Origin: Alphaproteobacteria bacterium
Lineage (GTDB): Bacteria; Pseudomonadota; Alphaproteobacteria; Puniceispirillales; Marisalimonadaceae
Assembly: GCA_016777645.1 (NCBI GenBank)
Contig: JADHRC010000012.1
Location: 1-20,974, forward strand
Direction of reading: 5' to 3'
DNA length: 20,974 bases
This document shows positions 1-8,195 of this stretch, piece after piece. Below the pieces are notes generated by a model, which was not told the DNA's origin, made no database searches, and worked only from the letters and a program-made list of their open reading frames with translations. The translations under genes and the position numbers were made by a program. Numbering within the stretch: the stretch's first letter is position 1; each line of letters starts with the position of its first letter.

Positions 1-421
1 CGTGAATTTTGCCAGGTAAAACCTTATCATAAATTTTTTGCAACATTTCCTTACCGCCACCATGCATACAGTATTCTTGGTATTGTTCAGGTGTATCATA
101 GCCTGCAATTAAATCCCCCATAATTGCAAATGCTGGATCCCTTCCAGCAAAATAGGCTATCGCGTTAAAGTCGCCATCTAAAATTCCATTAGCTACAGCG
201 TCTATTGTTTCCCTGTGAGGAACAACTGACTTTGTCGGCAATCCTTCTATTTGAAGTTCACCATTTGTCAATTCTGATAGCACAGGAGCATGTTTAGCCA
301 TATAAGTATGGGCCCAGTCTCCTGCCTTAGAACTCATTTGAAATTTTAGTTTCTTAGCACTAGCAGCACCTGTAAAGGTTAATCCTAGTACTACTAAAGC
401 ACTTAATAAATATTTTTTCAC
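1..421 (-). CDS. TRAP transporter periplasmic substrate-binding protein, TakP/FcbT1-like (partial, C-terminus off the window)
   Basis: About 140 N-terminal residues are present; the rest lies beyond the left edge. Residues 1-22 form a signal peptide (two Lys, a hydrophobic stretch, then AASA before KKLKF). The mature part has the layout of TRAP binding proteins of the TakP / mannitol-chloroaromatic class, including LDGDF and FAGRDPAFA, a region that in TakP relatives follows the conserved 'AV..G.LDG' segment. The protein would capture an organic acid, perhaps a 2-oxo or hydroxy acid, in the periplasm. The start is GTG at 421, chosen because AGGAGG lies 5 nt upstream and a signal peptide follows at once. 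It is transcribed away from its likely permease (692-2749), and a 40-residue membrane protein gene precedes it on the same strand. Family assignment is firm; the substrate is inferred. Confidence 0.88.
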   Translation of the reverse strand, partial: MKKYLLSALVVLGLTFTGAASAKKLKFQMSSKAGDWAHTYMAKHAPVLSELTNGELQIEGLPTKSVVPHRETIDAVANGILDGDFNAIAYFAGRDPAFAIMGDLIAGYDTPEQYQEYCMHGGGKEMLQKIYDKVLPGKIH

Positions 422-447
422 TTTATCCTCCTCTTATGTTGTGAAAA

Positions 448-570
448 TCAACTAAAGCCATCTGCTATATAAAACATAAACCATGTAATTAAAGCCGCAA
501 AGGTCATTCCAGCAACCCAAGCCCAAGGGCCGTAAGTATCAACATGATCACTTCTAACTGGTTTTGCCAT
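448..570 (-). CDS. 40-residue single-span membrane protein preceding the TRAP binding protein
   Basis: This short reading frame begins with ATG at 570 and ends with TGA at 448-450. AAGGAGG lies 5-6 nt before the ATG, one of the best ribosome binding sites in the window. An in-frame ATG at 594 would add eight residues but would bury that site inside the gene. The product has a polar N-terminus (MAKPVRSDHVDTYGP) and one hydrophobic segment at about residues 16-36, rich in Trp and Phe, ending in ADGFS. The charge pattern suggests the N-terminus stays in the cytoplasm. The gene ends 26 nt before the GTG of the binding-protein gene and should be co-transcribed with it. I do not recognise the family. 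A small accessory subunit of the TRAP permease is an inference from position only. Confidence 0.72.
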   Translation of the reverse strand: MAKPVRSDHVDTYGPWAWVAGMTFAALITWFMFYIADGFS

Positions 571-691
571 CTTTTCCTCCTTGGTTCTTGACATAGTCAA
601 ATTAATGTCTCTAATAGATTAATAGTTAATAATTCTAGAATAATTGCAAGTTAAAAAAAATTTTTCTAGAATTGTCTTTGGGGGAAGATAA
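571..691. promoter_or_regulatory. Divergent control region with two TTCTAGAA palindromes
   Basis: This 121-nt region separates the minus-strand small-protein/binding-protein genes from the plus-strand fused permease. The 8-nt palindrome TTCTAGAA occurs at 633-640 and again at 664-671, a 31-nt period or about three helical turns. With flanks, the copies form a 10-nt inverted repeat (AATTCTAGAA / TTCTAGAATT) at 631-640 and 664-673. The right copy sits 20 nt before the ATG at 692. A minus-strand promoter (TTAACT, 17 nt, TATTAA) would place the left copy in its spacer. Binding by a dimeric or tetrameric regulator is inference; no regulator gene is next to it. Confidence 0.5.
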
Positions 692-2749
692 ATGTCAGAA
701 ACACTTCAAAAAAATGAAAATGATTTGGATAATATGGAAGAATTTAAGCCAGGGAATGACCGATTTGCTTTTTTTGACCATTTTAGTAAGTTTTCTGGAC
801 TAGCCGTTGCCCAATTATATCTCATTTGCGCAGCCGTTACTGGCTATGAAGTTATTTCCAGATATGTTTTTAATGCCCCTACACAATGGGTGTTTGAAAT
901 TGTAATGGTACTAGCTGCAACTGCATGGATGTTATCAGCGGCTTACGTCACACTTCATAAGAGACATATTGGTATTACAGTTTTTTATATTATGGCTTCT
1001 GATAAAGGTAAGTGGTGGCTAGATTTTATAGCGTATGTAGTAGGAATTATAGCTTTATGGCTTTTAATTGATGACTCTGTCATTAGAGCTTTAGATTCTG
1101 TGGCTATGGTTGAAAAGGCAGGAAGCGCTTGGAACTCCCCACAACCAATGATCCTAAAATCAATGCTCACTATTGGTGCAATGACTTACATAATTCAATT
1201 GATGATAAATCTTTATCGCCATTTCTCATCTAAAATCGGAAAACAAATTGTTTTGCTTATTTGTGGTTTGATAATTTTAAGAGTTATCTCAGTAATAGTT
1301 GTTCACTTTGTTGGAGAAGAAAGTTTTTTTGGTCATATAAACTCAATGTATGCTTCGGTGGGCCATCAGATAAATCCACAAGATTTTCTCAATATGCAAG
1401 ATATGAATATTGCAACAGTTAGTTTTATAATTGTAGGACTGATGCTTTTGCTAATGATGACTGGGATGCCATTGGGGGTAGTAACTCTATTTGTATCAGT
1501 TCTAAGTGCTATCTGCTATTTCGGATATGGGGGGTTATACTTAGTTTCTACGAACGCATTTGGATTACTTGAAAAATACCCTCTAATTGCGGTTCCACTT
1601 TTTGTTTTAATGGCTTCTATTTTAGAAAGATCTGGTGTAGCAGAAGATTTGTTTGACGCCATGTCTATTTTCGCAGGGAAATTAAGAGGTGGTGTTGCTA
1701 TACAAACGATTGCAGTCGCTGTGGTACTAGCGGCGATGTCCGGGGTCATGGGTGGTGAGATTGTTATGCTTGGCCTAGTAGCTTTACCACAATTATTGAG
1801 GTTGGGTTACGACAGAAAAATGTCAATCGGGTTAATATGTGCCTCGGGAGCATTGGCTACACTTATACCCCCTAGTATTATTATGATTATTTATGGTCTT
1901 TCTGCTCAGGTTGGTATTGGAGATTTATTTATGGCTGGAGCAGTTCCCGGCTTAATGTTGGCAGGCATGTATGCAATTTACGTTTTAATTAGATGTAACC
2001 TTAATCCTAGCATGGCTCCTACCGCGGAAGAGGTGGCTAAGGCACGTCAAAAAGACATGAAGATGTCTAAGGATAAGTTATACGCTGTATTTTTAAGTGT
2101 ATTTTTGATCTTTTGTGTCATGGGATCAATTTATGGAGGAATTGCATCAGTTACAGAGGCTGCAGCTGTTGGTGTCTTAGGAGCAATCTTTGTGGCTTGG
2201 TTTAGAAATGCTTTTAGCTGGAATTTATTACAAGTAGCTCTTGCTGGAACCATGTCCACAGTTGGAACAATTATTTGGTTAATTTTAGGAGCAGTTGCTT
2301 TTGTAGGTATATACAACCTGATTGGTGGCGCAGATTTTATGAGATCACTGTTTTCTGGATTAGGTCTACCTGCAATTGGCATTGTCTTTGTAATGATGGG
2401 TATTCTCGTTATCTTAGGTACCTTTATGGAATGGATAGCAATAGCTTTTATTACTGTTCCTGTTTTTGCTCCCGTTGTAGTAGGTATGGCTCCTGAATTA
2501 GGTTTGGAACCAGAGTGGGCTGCCGTTTGGTTTGGAGTTTTGTTTGTAATGAATATACAAATATATTTCTTGTCTCCTCCATTTGGACCTGCTTGTTTTT
2601 GGCTTAAATCAGTCGCACCTGCTGACATAACACTTCAAGAGATTTTTATGTCAGTTTTGCCTTTTATAGCTCTTCAAATTCTTGGCATGTTATTAGTTAT
2701 GTTTATCCCAGATATCGCTCTCTGGTTTCCAAAATGGCTAGGCTCATAG
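692..2749 (+). CDS. Fused TRAP transporter permease (DctQ-DctM fusion)
   Basis: A 685-residue polytopic inner-membrane protein that would carry the solute delivered by a TRAP binding protein, driven by a sodium or proton gradient. Residues about 35-175 are the small DctQ domain: four hydrophobic spans, with VISRYVF (54-60) and the W-F-E segment (66-69) typical of DctQ. An extra span at about 184-205 links it to the large DctM domain (from about 240), recognised by MTGMPLGV (256-263), KYPLIAVPLFVLM (295-307) and the LIPPSIIMIIYG segment. Many TRAP systems have separate Q and M genes; fusions are well known. GGGGGAAG lies about 6 nt before the ATG. The binding-protein gene on the opposite strand is the likely partner. 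The stop is 1 nt from the stop of the convergent TerC-like gene, with no visible terminator. Confidence 0.92.
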   Translation: MSETLQKNENDLDNMEEFKPGNDRFAFFDHFSKFSGLAVAQLYLICAAVTGYEVISRYVFNAPTQWVFEIVMVLAATAWMLSAAYVTLHKRHIGITVFYIMASDKGKWWLDFIAYVVGIIALWLLIDDSVIRALDSVAMVEKAGSAWNSPQPMILKSMLTIGAMTYIIQLMINLYRHFSSKIGKQIVLLICGLIILRVISVIVVHFVGEESFFGHINSMYASVGHQINPQDFLNMQDMNIATVSFIIVGLMLLLMMTGMPLGVVTLFVSVLSAICYFGYGGLYLVSTNAFGLLEKYPLIAVPLFVLMASILERSGVAEDLFDAMSIFAGKLRGGVAIQTIAVAVVLAAMSGVMGGEIVMLGLVALPQLLRLGYDRKMSIGLICASGALATLIPPSIIMIIYGLSAQVGIGDLFMAGAVPGLMLAGMYAIYVLIRCNLNPSMAPTAEEVAKARQKDMKMSKDKLYAVFLSVFLIFCVMGSIYGGIASVTEAAAVGVLGAIFVAWFRNAFSWNLLQVALAGTMSTVGTIIWLILGAVAFVGIYNLIGGADFMRSLFSGLGLPAIGIVFVMMGILVILGTFMEWIAIAFITVPVFAPVVVGMAPELGLEPEWAAVWFGVLFVMNIQIYFLSPPFGPACFWLKSVAPADITLQEIFMSVLPFIALQILGMLLVMFIPDIALWFPKWLGS

Positions 2750-2750
2750 T

Positions 2751-3353
2751 TTAAATTTTTATATAAGGATATAACTGTAACCAACCATCAAATGTCATCT
2801 TAGAAGAGAGGTAAACTAAGAAAATTAGACCTAAGTAAGATAACCATTTAAACTTGGTTAATAATTTAACAATTGCCGTTGCAAAAAAAGCCATTAATAA
2901 AATAGCAAAACCAATACCTAAAATAAGTAAGGTTGTGTTGTCCCTTGCAATAGCTGTAATGGCAATTACATTATCAAGAGACATCGAGACGTCAGCAACA
3001 ATTATTGTAATTAAAGCTCCTTTTAAACCTTTTCCAGCGACGTCTTTTTGTAATTTATTTTTATCTTCATCATTTGAAGAAAAATCCCTTATATCTTGAT
3101 AAAATTTCCAACAAACCCAAAAAAGTAATAAACCACCAAACAGAAGTAACCCTGGTATACTTATTAAATATGAGGCTATTAACGCAAATAAAATCCTTAA
3201 AATAGCAGCTGCCATCAAGCCTATAAAAATAACTTTTTTTCGATGTTCCTCAGGAACAGCTGACGCTGCCATTCCAATAATAAGAGCATTATCCCCTGAT
3301 AGCACAATATCAGCAATTATTATCTGTGATACATCTAAAAGCCAGTCGAGCAA
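2751..3353 (-). CDS. TerC family integral membrane protein (YjbE type)
   Basis: A 200-residue membrane protein of the TerC superfamily, short form like Bacillus YjbE/YkoY, members of which have been linked to manganese export or metal loading of exported proteins. The two family signatures are present: IVLSGDNALIIGMA near residues 16-29, and ADVSMSLDNVIAI near 119-131, each with an Asp in a hydrophobic helix and an Asn shortly after. Six to seven hydrophobic spans are visible. The start is TTG at 3353: a TAA lies in frame four codons upstream, no ATG is near, and AAGGA precedes it. The gene is divergent from the GMC oxidoreductase. No yybP-ykoY-like manganese riboswitch could be made out in the 145-nt leader. 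Metal transport is family knowledge; the exact ion is unknown. Confidence 0.88.
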   Translation of the reverse strand: MLDWLLDVSQIIIADIVLSGDNALIIGMAASAVPEEHRKKVIFIGLMAAAILRILFALIASYLISIPGLLLFGGLLLFWVCWKFYQDIRDFSSNDEDKNKLQKDVAGKGLKGALITIIVADVSMSLDNVIAITAIARDNTTLLILGIGFAILLMAFFATAIVKLLTKFKWLSYLGLIFLVYLSSKMTFDGWLQLYPYIKI

Positions 3354-3498
3354 AATAAAGATTCCTTAAGTTTTTAGAGACCTAACATTGTTTATATTTT
3401 TTATCAATAAAATGTAAAAATATAATAAAAATAAAAGATTTTACGATTGATATGAATATATAAATATCTATTATGATTTTGCTAGGAAGGATATAATT

Positions 3499-5094
3499 AT
3501 GAGTGATAATTTTGATTACATTATTGTTGGTGCAGGATCGGCCGGATGTGCAGTAGCAAATAGATTATCTGAAAACCCAGAAAATAATGTTTTATTAATT
3601 GAAGCTGGGAGAGCTTCACATCCTGTTTCTAGACTTCCTGCTAGTTTTGCACTCTTGATTGATAACCCGCTTGCAAACTGGCGATACAGATCTGAGCCTG
3701 AAGAGTCTACTTGTAATAGAGAAATACCCATTCCTCGAGGTAAATTACTTGGAGGCTCTAGCTCTATCAATGGGTTAGTATATGTAAGAGGAAACAAACT
3801 AGATTATGACACATGGGCACAAATGGGAAACACAGGATGGTCATATGATGATGTTTTACCTTTTTTTAAAAAAATGGAAGACTATCAAGGTGAATTATCT
3901 GACATAAGAGGAACTGGAGGCCCTTTAAAAGTATCCGAAGTAGTTGATAGAAACCCAATATATGATGGTTTATTCAAAGCTGCTGAAGAAATAAAAATAC
4001 CAGTCAATAAAGACTATAATGGAGATGATCAAGAAGGTATAGGTTATACACAAACTACAATTTATAAAGGTGAGAGAATGAGCGCTGAAGTGGCTTATTT
4101 AAGACCTATTAGATCTAGAAAAAACCTAACTATAATTACAAATAGTCTAGTTACAAAGTTACTTTTTGAACAAAAAAAGTGTATTGGTTTAGAAGTCAAA
4201 CAAAAAAATAAGTTAATCAAGTTTATATCAACAAAGGAAGTAATTCTTAGTGGTGGTGCTATCAATTCTCCTCAGATATTAGAGTTGTCTGGAATAGGCA
4301 GGCGCGACGTACTTGAAGAAAAAGGCATATCAGTTGTTCATGAACTTAAAGGAGTAGGTGAAAACTTAAGAGACCATATTGCTCCAAGAATTATTTATAA
4401 AATCACCAAGCCTGGGATTGCTTATAATGACAAAGCAAGGGGTATTAATCTTATTAAACAGATTGCTAATTATGTATTTAAAAGAGATGGTTTTTTAACA
4501 CTTCCATCAGCTCCAGTTGTAGGTTTTTTTAAAACAAGAAAAGAACTAGCTGCTCCAGATATTCAAGTACATTTTATACCTTACAAAGTAGTTTTAGAAA
4601 ACGGTAAGAGAAAGTTAGGGGAAGAACCTGGTATTACTTGTACAGTTAATCAAAATTTACCAGAAAGCAAGGGAAGTATCCACATTAAATCTATAAATCC
4701 AGAAGAGCCCCCCAGTATCAAATTTAACTTTTTGTCTAGCTCTTTAGATAGGCAGACACTTGTTTCAGGCGTGAAATTAATAAGACAAATAATGAAATCA
4801 GAGACAATGCAAGAATTTTGTGGAGAAGAAATTCAGCCAGGTGAAAGTTTTAGCTCTGATGAAGATATTTTAAAATTCATCAGAGAAAAAGCAGAAACTG
4901 TTTATCATCCGACAGGTACTTGTAAAATGGGATTTGATCAAGAGTCTGTAGTTGATAAAAAGTTAAAAGTTCATGGGATAAAGGGTCTTCGTATTGCTGA
5001 CGCATCTATTATGCCAACCTTAGTCTCTGGAAATACAAATGCAGTATGCATGATGATCGGAGAACGTTGTGCCGATTTTATCCTTAACGGGTAA
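3499..5094 (+). CDS. GMC family FAD-dependent oxidoreductase (choline/alcohol dehydrogenase-like)
   Basis: A cytoplasmic flavoprotein of 531 residues, the usual length for bacterial GMC dehydrogenases. The Rossmann FAD motif GAGSAG is at 11-16 with the ribose-binding Glu35. GMC signature 1 (GKLLGGSSSIN..VYVRG) spans 81-98, signature 2 (SGGAINSPQILELSG) lies in the centre, and the active-site pair is His470 (HPTGTCKMG) with Asn512/Asn514 (GNTNA). The enzyme should oxidise an alcohol to an aldehyde. Choline dehydrogenase is the best-known relative, but no betaine aldehyde dehydrogenase or choline transporter is adjacent. AGGAAGGA precedes the ATG. It is followed after 3 nt by a methyltransferase, so the two are co-transcribed. 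The substrate cannot be read from sequence. Confidence 0.93.
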   Translation: MSDNFDYIIVGAGSAGCAVANRLSENPENNVLLIEAGRASHPVSRLPASFALLIDNPLANWRYRSEPEESTCNREIPIPRGKLLGGSSSINGLVYVRGNKLDYDTWAQMGNTGWSYDDVLPFFKKMEDYQGELSDIRGTGGPLKVSEVVDRNPIYDGLFKAAEEIKIPVNKDYNGDDQEGIGYTQTTIYKGERMSAEVAYLRPIRSRKNLTIITNSLVTKLLFEQKKCIGLEVKQKNKLIKFISTKEVILSGGAINSPQILELSGIGRRDVLEEKGISVVHELKGVGENLRDHIAPRIIYKITKPGIAYNDKARGINLIKQIANYVFKRDGFLTLPSAPVVGFFKTRKELAAPDIQVHFIPYKVVLENGKRKLGEEPGITCTVNQNLPESKGSIHIKSINPEEPPSIKFNFLSSSLDRQTLVSGVKLIRQIMKSETMQEFCGEEIQPGESFSSDEDILKFIREKAETVYHPTGTCKMGFDQESVVDKKLKVHGIKGLRIADASIMPTLVSGNTNAVCMMIGERCADFILNG

Positions 5095-5097
5095 GAT

Positions 5098-5922
5098 ATG
5101 GTTAATATTTCAGATATAGAAAACTTTTGGACAAGAGGTGATATTTACTCAAGGGTTCGCCAAGCTATGTCTGCTGCAAATTTAGATAATAAAAATTTAG
5201 ATGTTGAGGAATTGTTCCCAATTGACCAATATCACGCCCGAGGTATAGCTGCAACCATAGACCTTGGTAAAAAAATGCCTATTTCAGAAAATCAGAAAAT
5301 TTTAGATATAGGTTGTGGGTTAGGTGGACCAGCTAGGTATTATGCCAAAGAATTTAAATGTCACATAACAGGAATAGATATAACTCCAAGCTTTATTGAA
5401 ATAGGTAATGAATTTAATAGGCTTACATCAATGTCAAGCATGATAGATCTCTGTCTTGGAAACGGTGAAAAATTAGAATTTGAAGATGAAGTTTTTGACG
5501 GAGCATATTCACAACACGTAACAATGAACGTATCTAACAGGATTAATTTTTTTTCTGAAGCCTATAGGGTTCTTAAAAAGAATAGTTTTTTTGCTTTTAC
5601 TGAACATGGATTAGGTCCAAAAGGTGACCCTATTTTTCCATTGCCTTGGGCTGATAATTCAGAAATGAGTTTTTTACTCACTCCTGAAAATACAATATCT
5701 ATATTAAAAGATGTTGGTTTTATAGACATAGAAATCTTTGAAACTGGAGATAAATATATTCAAGGATATGAAAAACTTATCAAAGGGAAAACAGAAGAAA
5801 GAAATCCAGTTTTAGGTATTCACGTTATAGGTGGACCAACAATGAAAGAAAGATCATCAAACTCAATGCAATCTATTAAAGAAAATAGAACTCAACCATT
5901 CGAGATAATTTGTAAAAAATAA
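5098..5922 (+). CDS. Class I SAM-dependent methyltransferase
   Basis: A 274-residue Rossmann-fold methyltransferase. Motif I (LDIGCGLGGPAR) is at 69-80, the acidic residue binding the SAM ribose is Asp94 in TGIDIT, and post-motif segments GNGEKLEF (121-128) and FDGAYSQHVTMNV (133-145) follow. The segment YSQHVTMNV looks like small-molecule methyltransferases near the sarcosine/dimethylglycine and tocopherol methyltransferase groups, but I cannot name the acceptor. It starts 3 nt after the GMC oxidoreductase stop with only a weak GGGTAAG site, implying translational coupling. The pairing suggests the two enzymes act on one metabolite, for example a methylated amine or alcohol; this is inference. 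The gene converges on the AlaX gene with a 7-nt gap and no clear terminator. Confidence 0.88.
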   Translation: MVNISDIENFWTRGDIYSRVRQAMSAANLDNKNLDVEELFPIDQYHARGIAATIDLGKKMPISENQKILDIGCGLGGPARYYAKEFKCHITGIDITPSFIEIGNEFNRLTSMSSMIDLCLGNGEKLEFEDEVFDGAYSQHVTMNVSNRINFFSEAYRVLKKNSFFAFTEHGLGPKGDPIFPLPWADNSEMSFLLTPENTISILKDVGFIDIEIFETGDKYIQGYEKLIKGKTEERNPVLGIHVIGGPTMKERSSNSMQSIKENRTQPFEIICKK

Positions 5923-5929
5923 TTAAATC

Positions 5930-6646
5930 TTAAAAATTAATTATTATTCTTTTATTCATTCTACCTTTGTTTTCTATTTTTACCGACTTAACTTTTTTGA
6001 TTTCTGAGGTTTTTTTTACGTGAGTTCCTCCACAAGGTTGATAATCTACATTATCTCCTATCTTAATCATCCTAATTGTTCCTGAGCCTCTAGGAGGTTT
6101 AACCGACATCGTTCGAACTAAATCAGGATTTTGGTCTAACTCATCATCAGTTATGCTTGATATAGAAACGATATGATCTTCATCAATTAATTTATTTAAA
6201 CCATTTAAAATTTTCTCTTTATCAGGCTTTATTTCTAAATCAAAATCTAAGCGACCTCTTCCATCACCTATTGATCCACCAGTAACAGGATATGGTATTA
6301 TCGAGCATAGCAAATGTAAGCTAGTATGAACCTGCATGTGACTAAATCTTCTAGGCCAATCTAACTCAACTGTCACGGTATCATTTTTTTTTAAGCCCTC
6401 TACATCATCAACTAAATGCACTAATTTGTTATTGATGTATTTAGTTCCAATTATGTTAGTTTTTTTCTTTCCTACAATTAAAATTCCTTGGTCTCCAGGC
6501 TGACCTCCACCCTCAGGATAAAATATTGTTTTATCAAAGATTAATCCTTCCGGAATTACTTCAGAAATTGTAACGGAATTTTCTTTTAAATAAGAATCAT
6601 CTCTAAAAAGCTCGATAGTCAAATTAACACCTACAAAATATTTCAA
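5930..6646 (-). CDS. alaX: Alanyl-tRNA editing protein (AlaX type)
   Basis: A free-standing relative of the AlaRS editing domain, which deacylates tRNA(Ala) mischarged with Ser or Gly. The product is 238 residues, close to AlaX-M. The sequence shows YPEGGGQPGDQG (43-54) and the zinc ligands in HTSLH (His107, His111) and CGGTH (Cys205, His209). The open frame begins at TTG 6646 with only a weak AAGAAA upstream. A second TTG at 6622 (LTIELFRDDSYLKE) has AGGTG about 5 nt upstream and matches where relatives usually begin, so the true protein may be eight residues shorter. The gene is divergent from the SDR gene (78-nt gap). Function is secure at family level. Confidence 0.9.
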   Translation of the reverse strand: MKYFVGVNLTIELFRDDSYLKENSVTISEVIPEGLIFDKTIFYPEGGGQPGDQGILIVGKKKTNIIGTKYINNKLVHLVDDVEGLKKNDTVTVELDWPRRFSHMQVHTSLHLLCSIIPYPVTGGSIGDGRGRLDFDLEIKPDKEKILNGLNKLIDEDHIVSISSITDDELDQNPDLVRTMSVKPPRGSGTIRMIKIGDNVDYQPCGGTHVKKTSEIKKVKSVKIENKGRMNKRIIINF

Positions 6647-6724
6647 AGTTTCTTAACAATTATATATGCAAAATGTTATAAGTAATTAATTAATTATTTT
6701 TAAATATTAAAGGATAAATTAGAT

Positions 6725-7429
6725 ATGGATATTAATGGCAAAAAAGCTATCGTGTTTGGCGGAACATCTGGAATCGGTCTTTCTGCAACTCAAATGCTCT
6801 CTGACAAAGGAGCGAATGTAATTGCAGTTAGTCGTAATCCAGAAAAGTTAAAAGAACTTCCTCAAAATGTCACTACAAAGAAAATTAACGTACTTGATAG
6901 GGAGGCTATTGAAAAATTTTTTGAAGAACAAGGTGAGTATGATATTTTAGTTAACTCAGCCACAGGAGGAGCAAGAGCTGTCGGACCTTTTCTAAGTATG
7001 GATTTAGATGGATACAAAGCTTCCTTTGACAAATTGTGGGGATATACCAATGTAGTGAGATACGGAACCAAACATTTAAAAAGTAATGGAAACATTGTCT
7101 TAGTAAGTGGTTCTCCAGCTAGAAAATGTAGGCCCGGTCAAATTGCGATATCTTCTGTAGGTGGAGCCGTAGAAGCTTTTGCACGAGGAATAGCTCCAGA
7201 AATTGCTCCAAAACGAATTAACATTGTCTCGCCAGGCATTATAGATACTCCTATGAGCCCACTTCAGGGTAAAGACAGAGAGGATTATTATAAAAATGTA
7301 ACTAATAACAACTTAATACCTAGAGCAGGGACTCCAGATGAAGTTGCAACAGGTATTATTTTTGCTATTGAAAATGAATTTATAACTGGCACAACAATAG
7401 ATATTGATGGTGGCTGGTTAATATCCTAA
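6725..7429 (+). CDS. SDR family protein with atypical active site
   Basis: A 234-residue Rossmann protein of the short-chain dehydrogenase superfamily. The dinucleotide motif GGTSGIG is at 12-18, the NNAG-like segment reads NSATGG (77-82), and RINIVSPGIIDTPM (164-177) and TGTTIDIDGGW (221-231) are classical SDR C-terminal features. The segment that normally carries YxxxK reads IAISSVGGAVEAF: aligning VGGAVEAF with the usual SKAAVEAF puts Ile142 at the Tyr position and Gly146 at the Lys position. The Ser region (VSGSPA, 127-132) is kept. The protein therefore may bind NAD(P) without the standard chemistry, or use other residues. AAAGGA lies about 10 nt before the ATG. It ends just before a strong inverted repeat. 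Family is clear; activity is not. Confidence 0.86.
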   Translation: MDINGKKAIVFGGTSGIGLSATQMLSDKGANVIAVSRNPEKLKELPQNVTTKKINVLDREAIEKFFEEQGEYDILVNSATGGARAVGPFLSMDLDGYKASFDKLWGYTNVVRYGTKHLKSNGNIVLVSGSPARKCRPGQIAISSVGGAVEAFARGIAPEIAPKRINIVSPGIIDTPMSPLQGKDREDYYKNVTNNNLIPRAGTPDEVATGIIFAIENEFITGTTIDIDGGWLIS

Positions 7430-7432
7430 CAA

Positions 7433-7470
7433 TTTAAAAAGAAGAGTGTTTAAACACTCTTCTTTTTAAA
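7433..7470. terminator. Bidirectional intrinsic terminator (38-nt perfect inverted repeat)
   Basis: Nineteen nucleotides pair perfectly with the next nineteen; the core is GAAGAGTGTTT / AAACACTCTTC, flanked by A5 on the left and T5 on the right. As RNA it forms a GC-containing hairpin followed by U residues in either direction. It lies in the 46-nt gap between the convergent SDR (+) and DUF445 (-) genes, as expected for a shared terminator. Confidence 0.85.
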
Positions 7471-7475
7471 GATTA

Positions 7476-8168
7476 TTAAATTAAATTGAAACCAATAGGG
7501 CTCATGAGTAATCCAAGAAGCCCTCCAAAAAAACCTCCCCATACCACTAGCCATCCAAGATGTTCTCTTATCATTCTTTGAATTATATCCTTGATTTCAT
7601 TTGGGGATAGATCTGCTAATCTAGCATCTAGAATATTCTCAATTTTATGCTGCAAAACATTCGTAGAGTTATTATTTTTATCATTTCCAACATTATCTCT
7701 AATAAAGTCTTCAATAATATTTTTTAGTTTTTTTGTAAATGGGTCCTTTAGAGGGTCTAAAGCTTTTCTTCCTCCAATCATTGCTAACATACCACCTAAT
7801 TGTGAACTTTCTATAGATTCAACTAGTCCAAGAAAAACTTTATCAAAATCAATTTTTTCAATAATTTCTTCTGAAGCGTTTTCTTTATTATCAAGTATAA
7901 ATTTATCAATTTGTTCAACTGAAAACAATTCTTGTAGAATTAGATTTTTAATACCCAATTTAATGTCTTCAAATCTATCAAGAATGACGCCTGAACCATA
8001 TAAAAATGGAACTTTATCGAACAACATATGAATAGCCAATAAATTGGTAATACTTCCAGATAATGCAAAAACACCTATTACAAGAATAAAAGAAAACTCA
8101 TCTTTAAATAAAAAACCAATTAATATAATCAAAGTTGATATTAAATTTGTTATTAAAGATTTGTTCAT
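7476..8168 (-). CDS. DUF445 family membrane protein
   Basis: A 230-residue protein with a hydrophobic N-terminal region (residues about 4-50, two spans) and a C-terminal hydrophobic hairpin (LGWLVVWGGFFGGLLGLLMSPIG). The segment GSITNLLAIHMLFDK followed by GSGVILDRFEDIKLGIKNLI matches the N-terminal DUF445 signature (usually 'GALTNWLAIKMLF' then 'G.IP..K..ia..v'). The middle is a charged helical domain. The biochemical role of the family is not established; relatives are annotated as YheB-like membrane proteins. The ATG at 8168 lacks a convincing ribosome binding site and follows the FAH gene stop by 27 nt, so it may be the last gene of the catabolic operon or only a passenger. It ends at the terminator at 7433-7470. 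Confidence 0.75.
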   Translation of the reverse strand: MNKSLITNLISTLIILIGFLFKDEFSFILVIGVFALSGSITNLLAIHMLFDKVPFLYGSGVILDRFEDIKLGIKNLILQELFSVEQIDKFILDNKENASEEIIEKIDFDKVFLGLVESIESSQLGGMLAMIGGRKALDPLKDPFTKKLKNIIEDFIRDNVGNDKNNNSTNVLQHKIENILDARLADLSPNEIKDIIQRMIREHLGWLVVWGGFFGGLLGLLMSPIGFNLI

Positions 8169-8195
8169 AATAGTATTTTTTTTAAAAATATTTGC

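Noticed and set aside
2131..2628. 165-residue open frame on the minus strand opposite the fused permease
   Set aside because: It is a shadow of the DctM domain: rich in Pro, Thr, Lys and Ile, no ribosome binding site, and the plus-strand frame shows clear family motifs.
3354..3498. Possible manganese (yybP-ykoY) riboswitch before the TerC-like gene
   Set aside because: The leader is almost pure A/T with no conserved GC-rich helices or loop motifs, so I see no support.
7591..8031. 146-residue open frame on the plus strand opposite the DUF445 gene
   Set aside because: Low-complexity Ser/Ile/Leu-rich translation without motifs, while the opposite frame matches DUF445.
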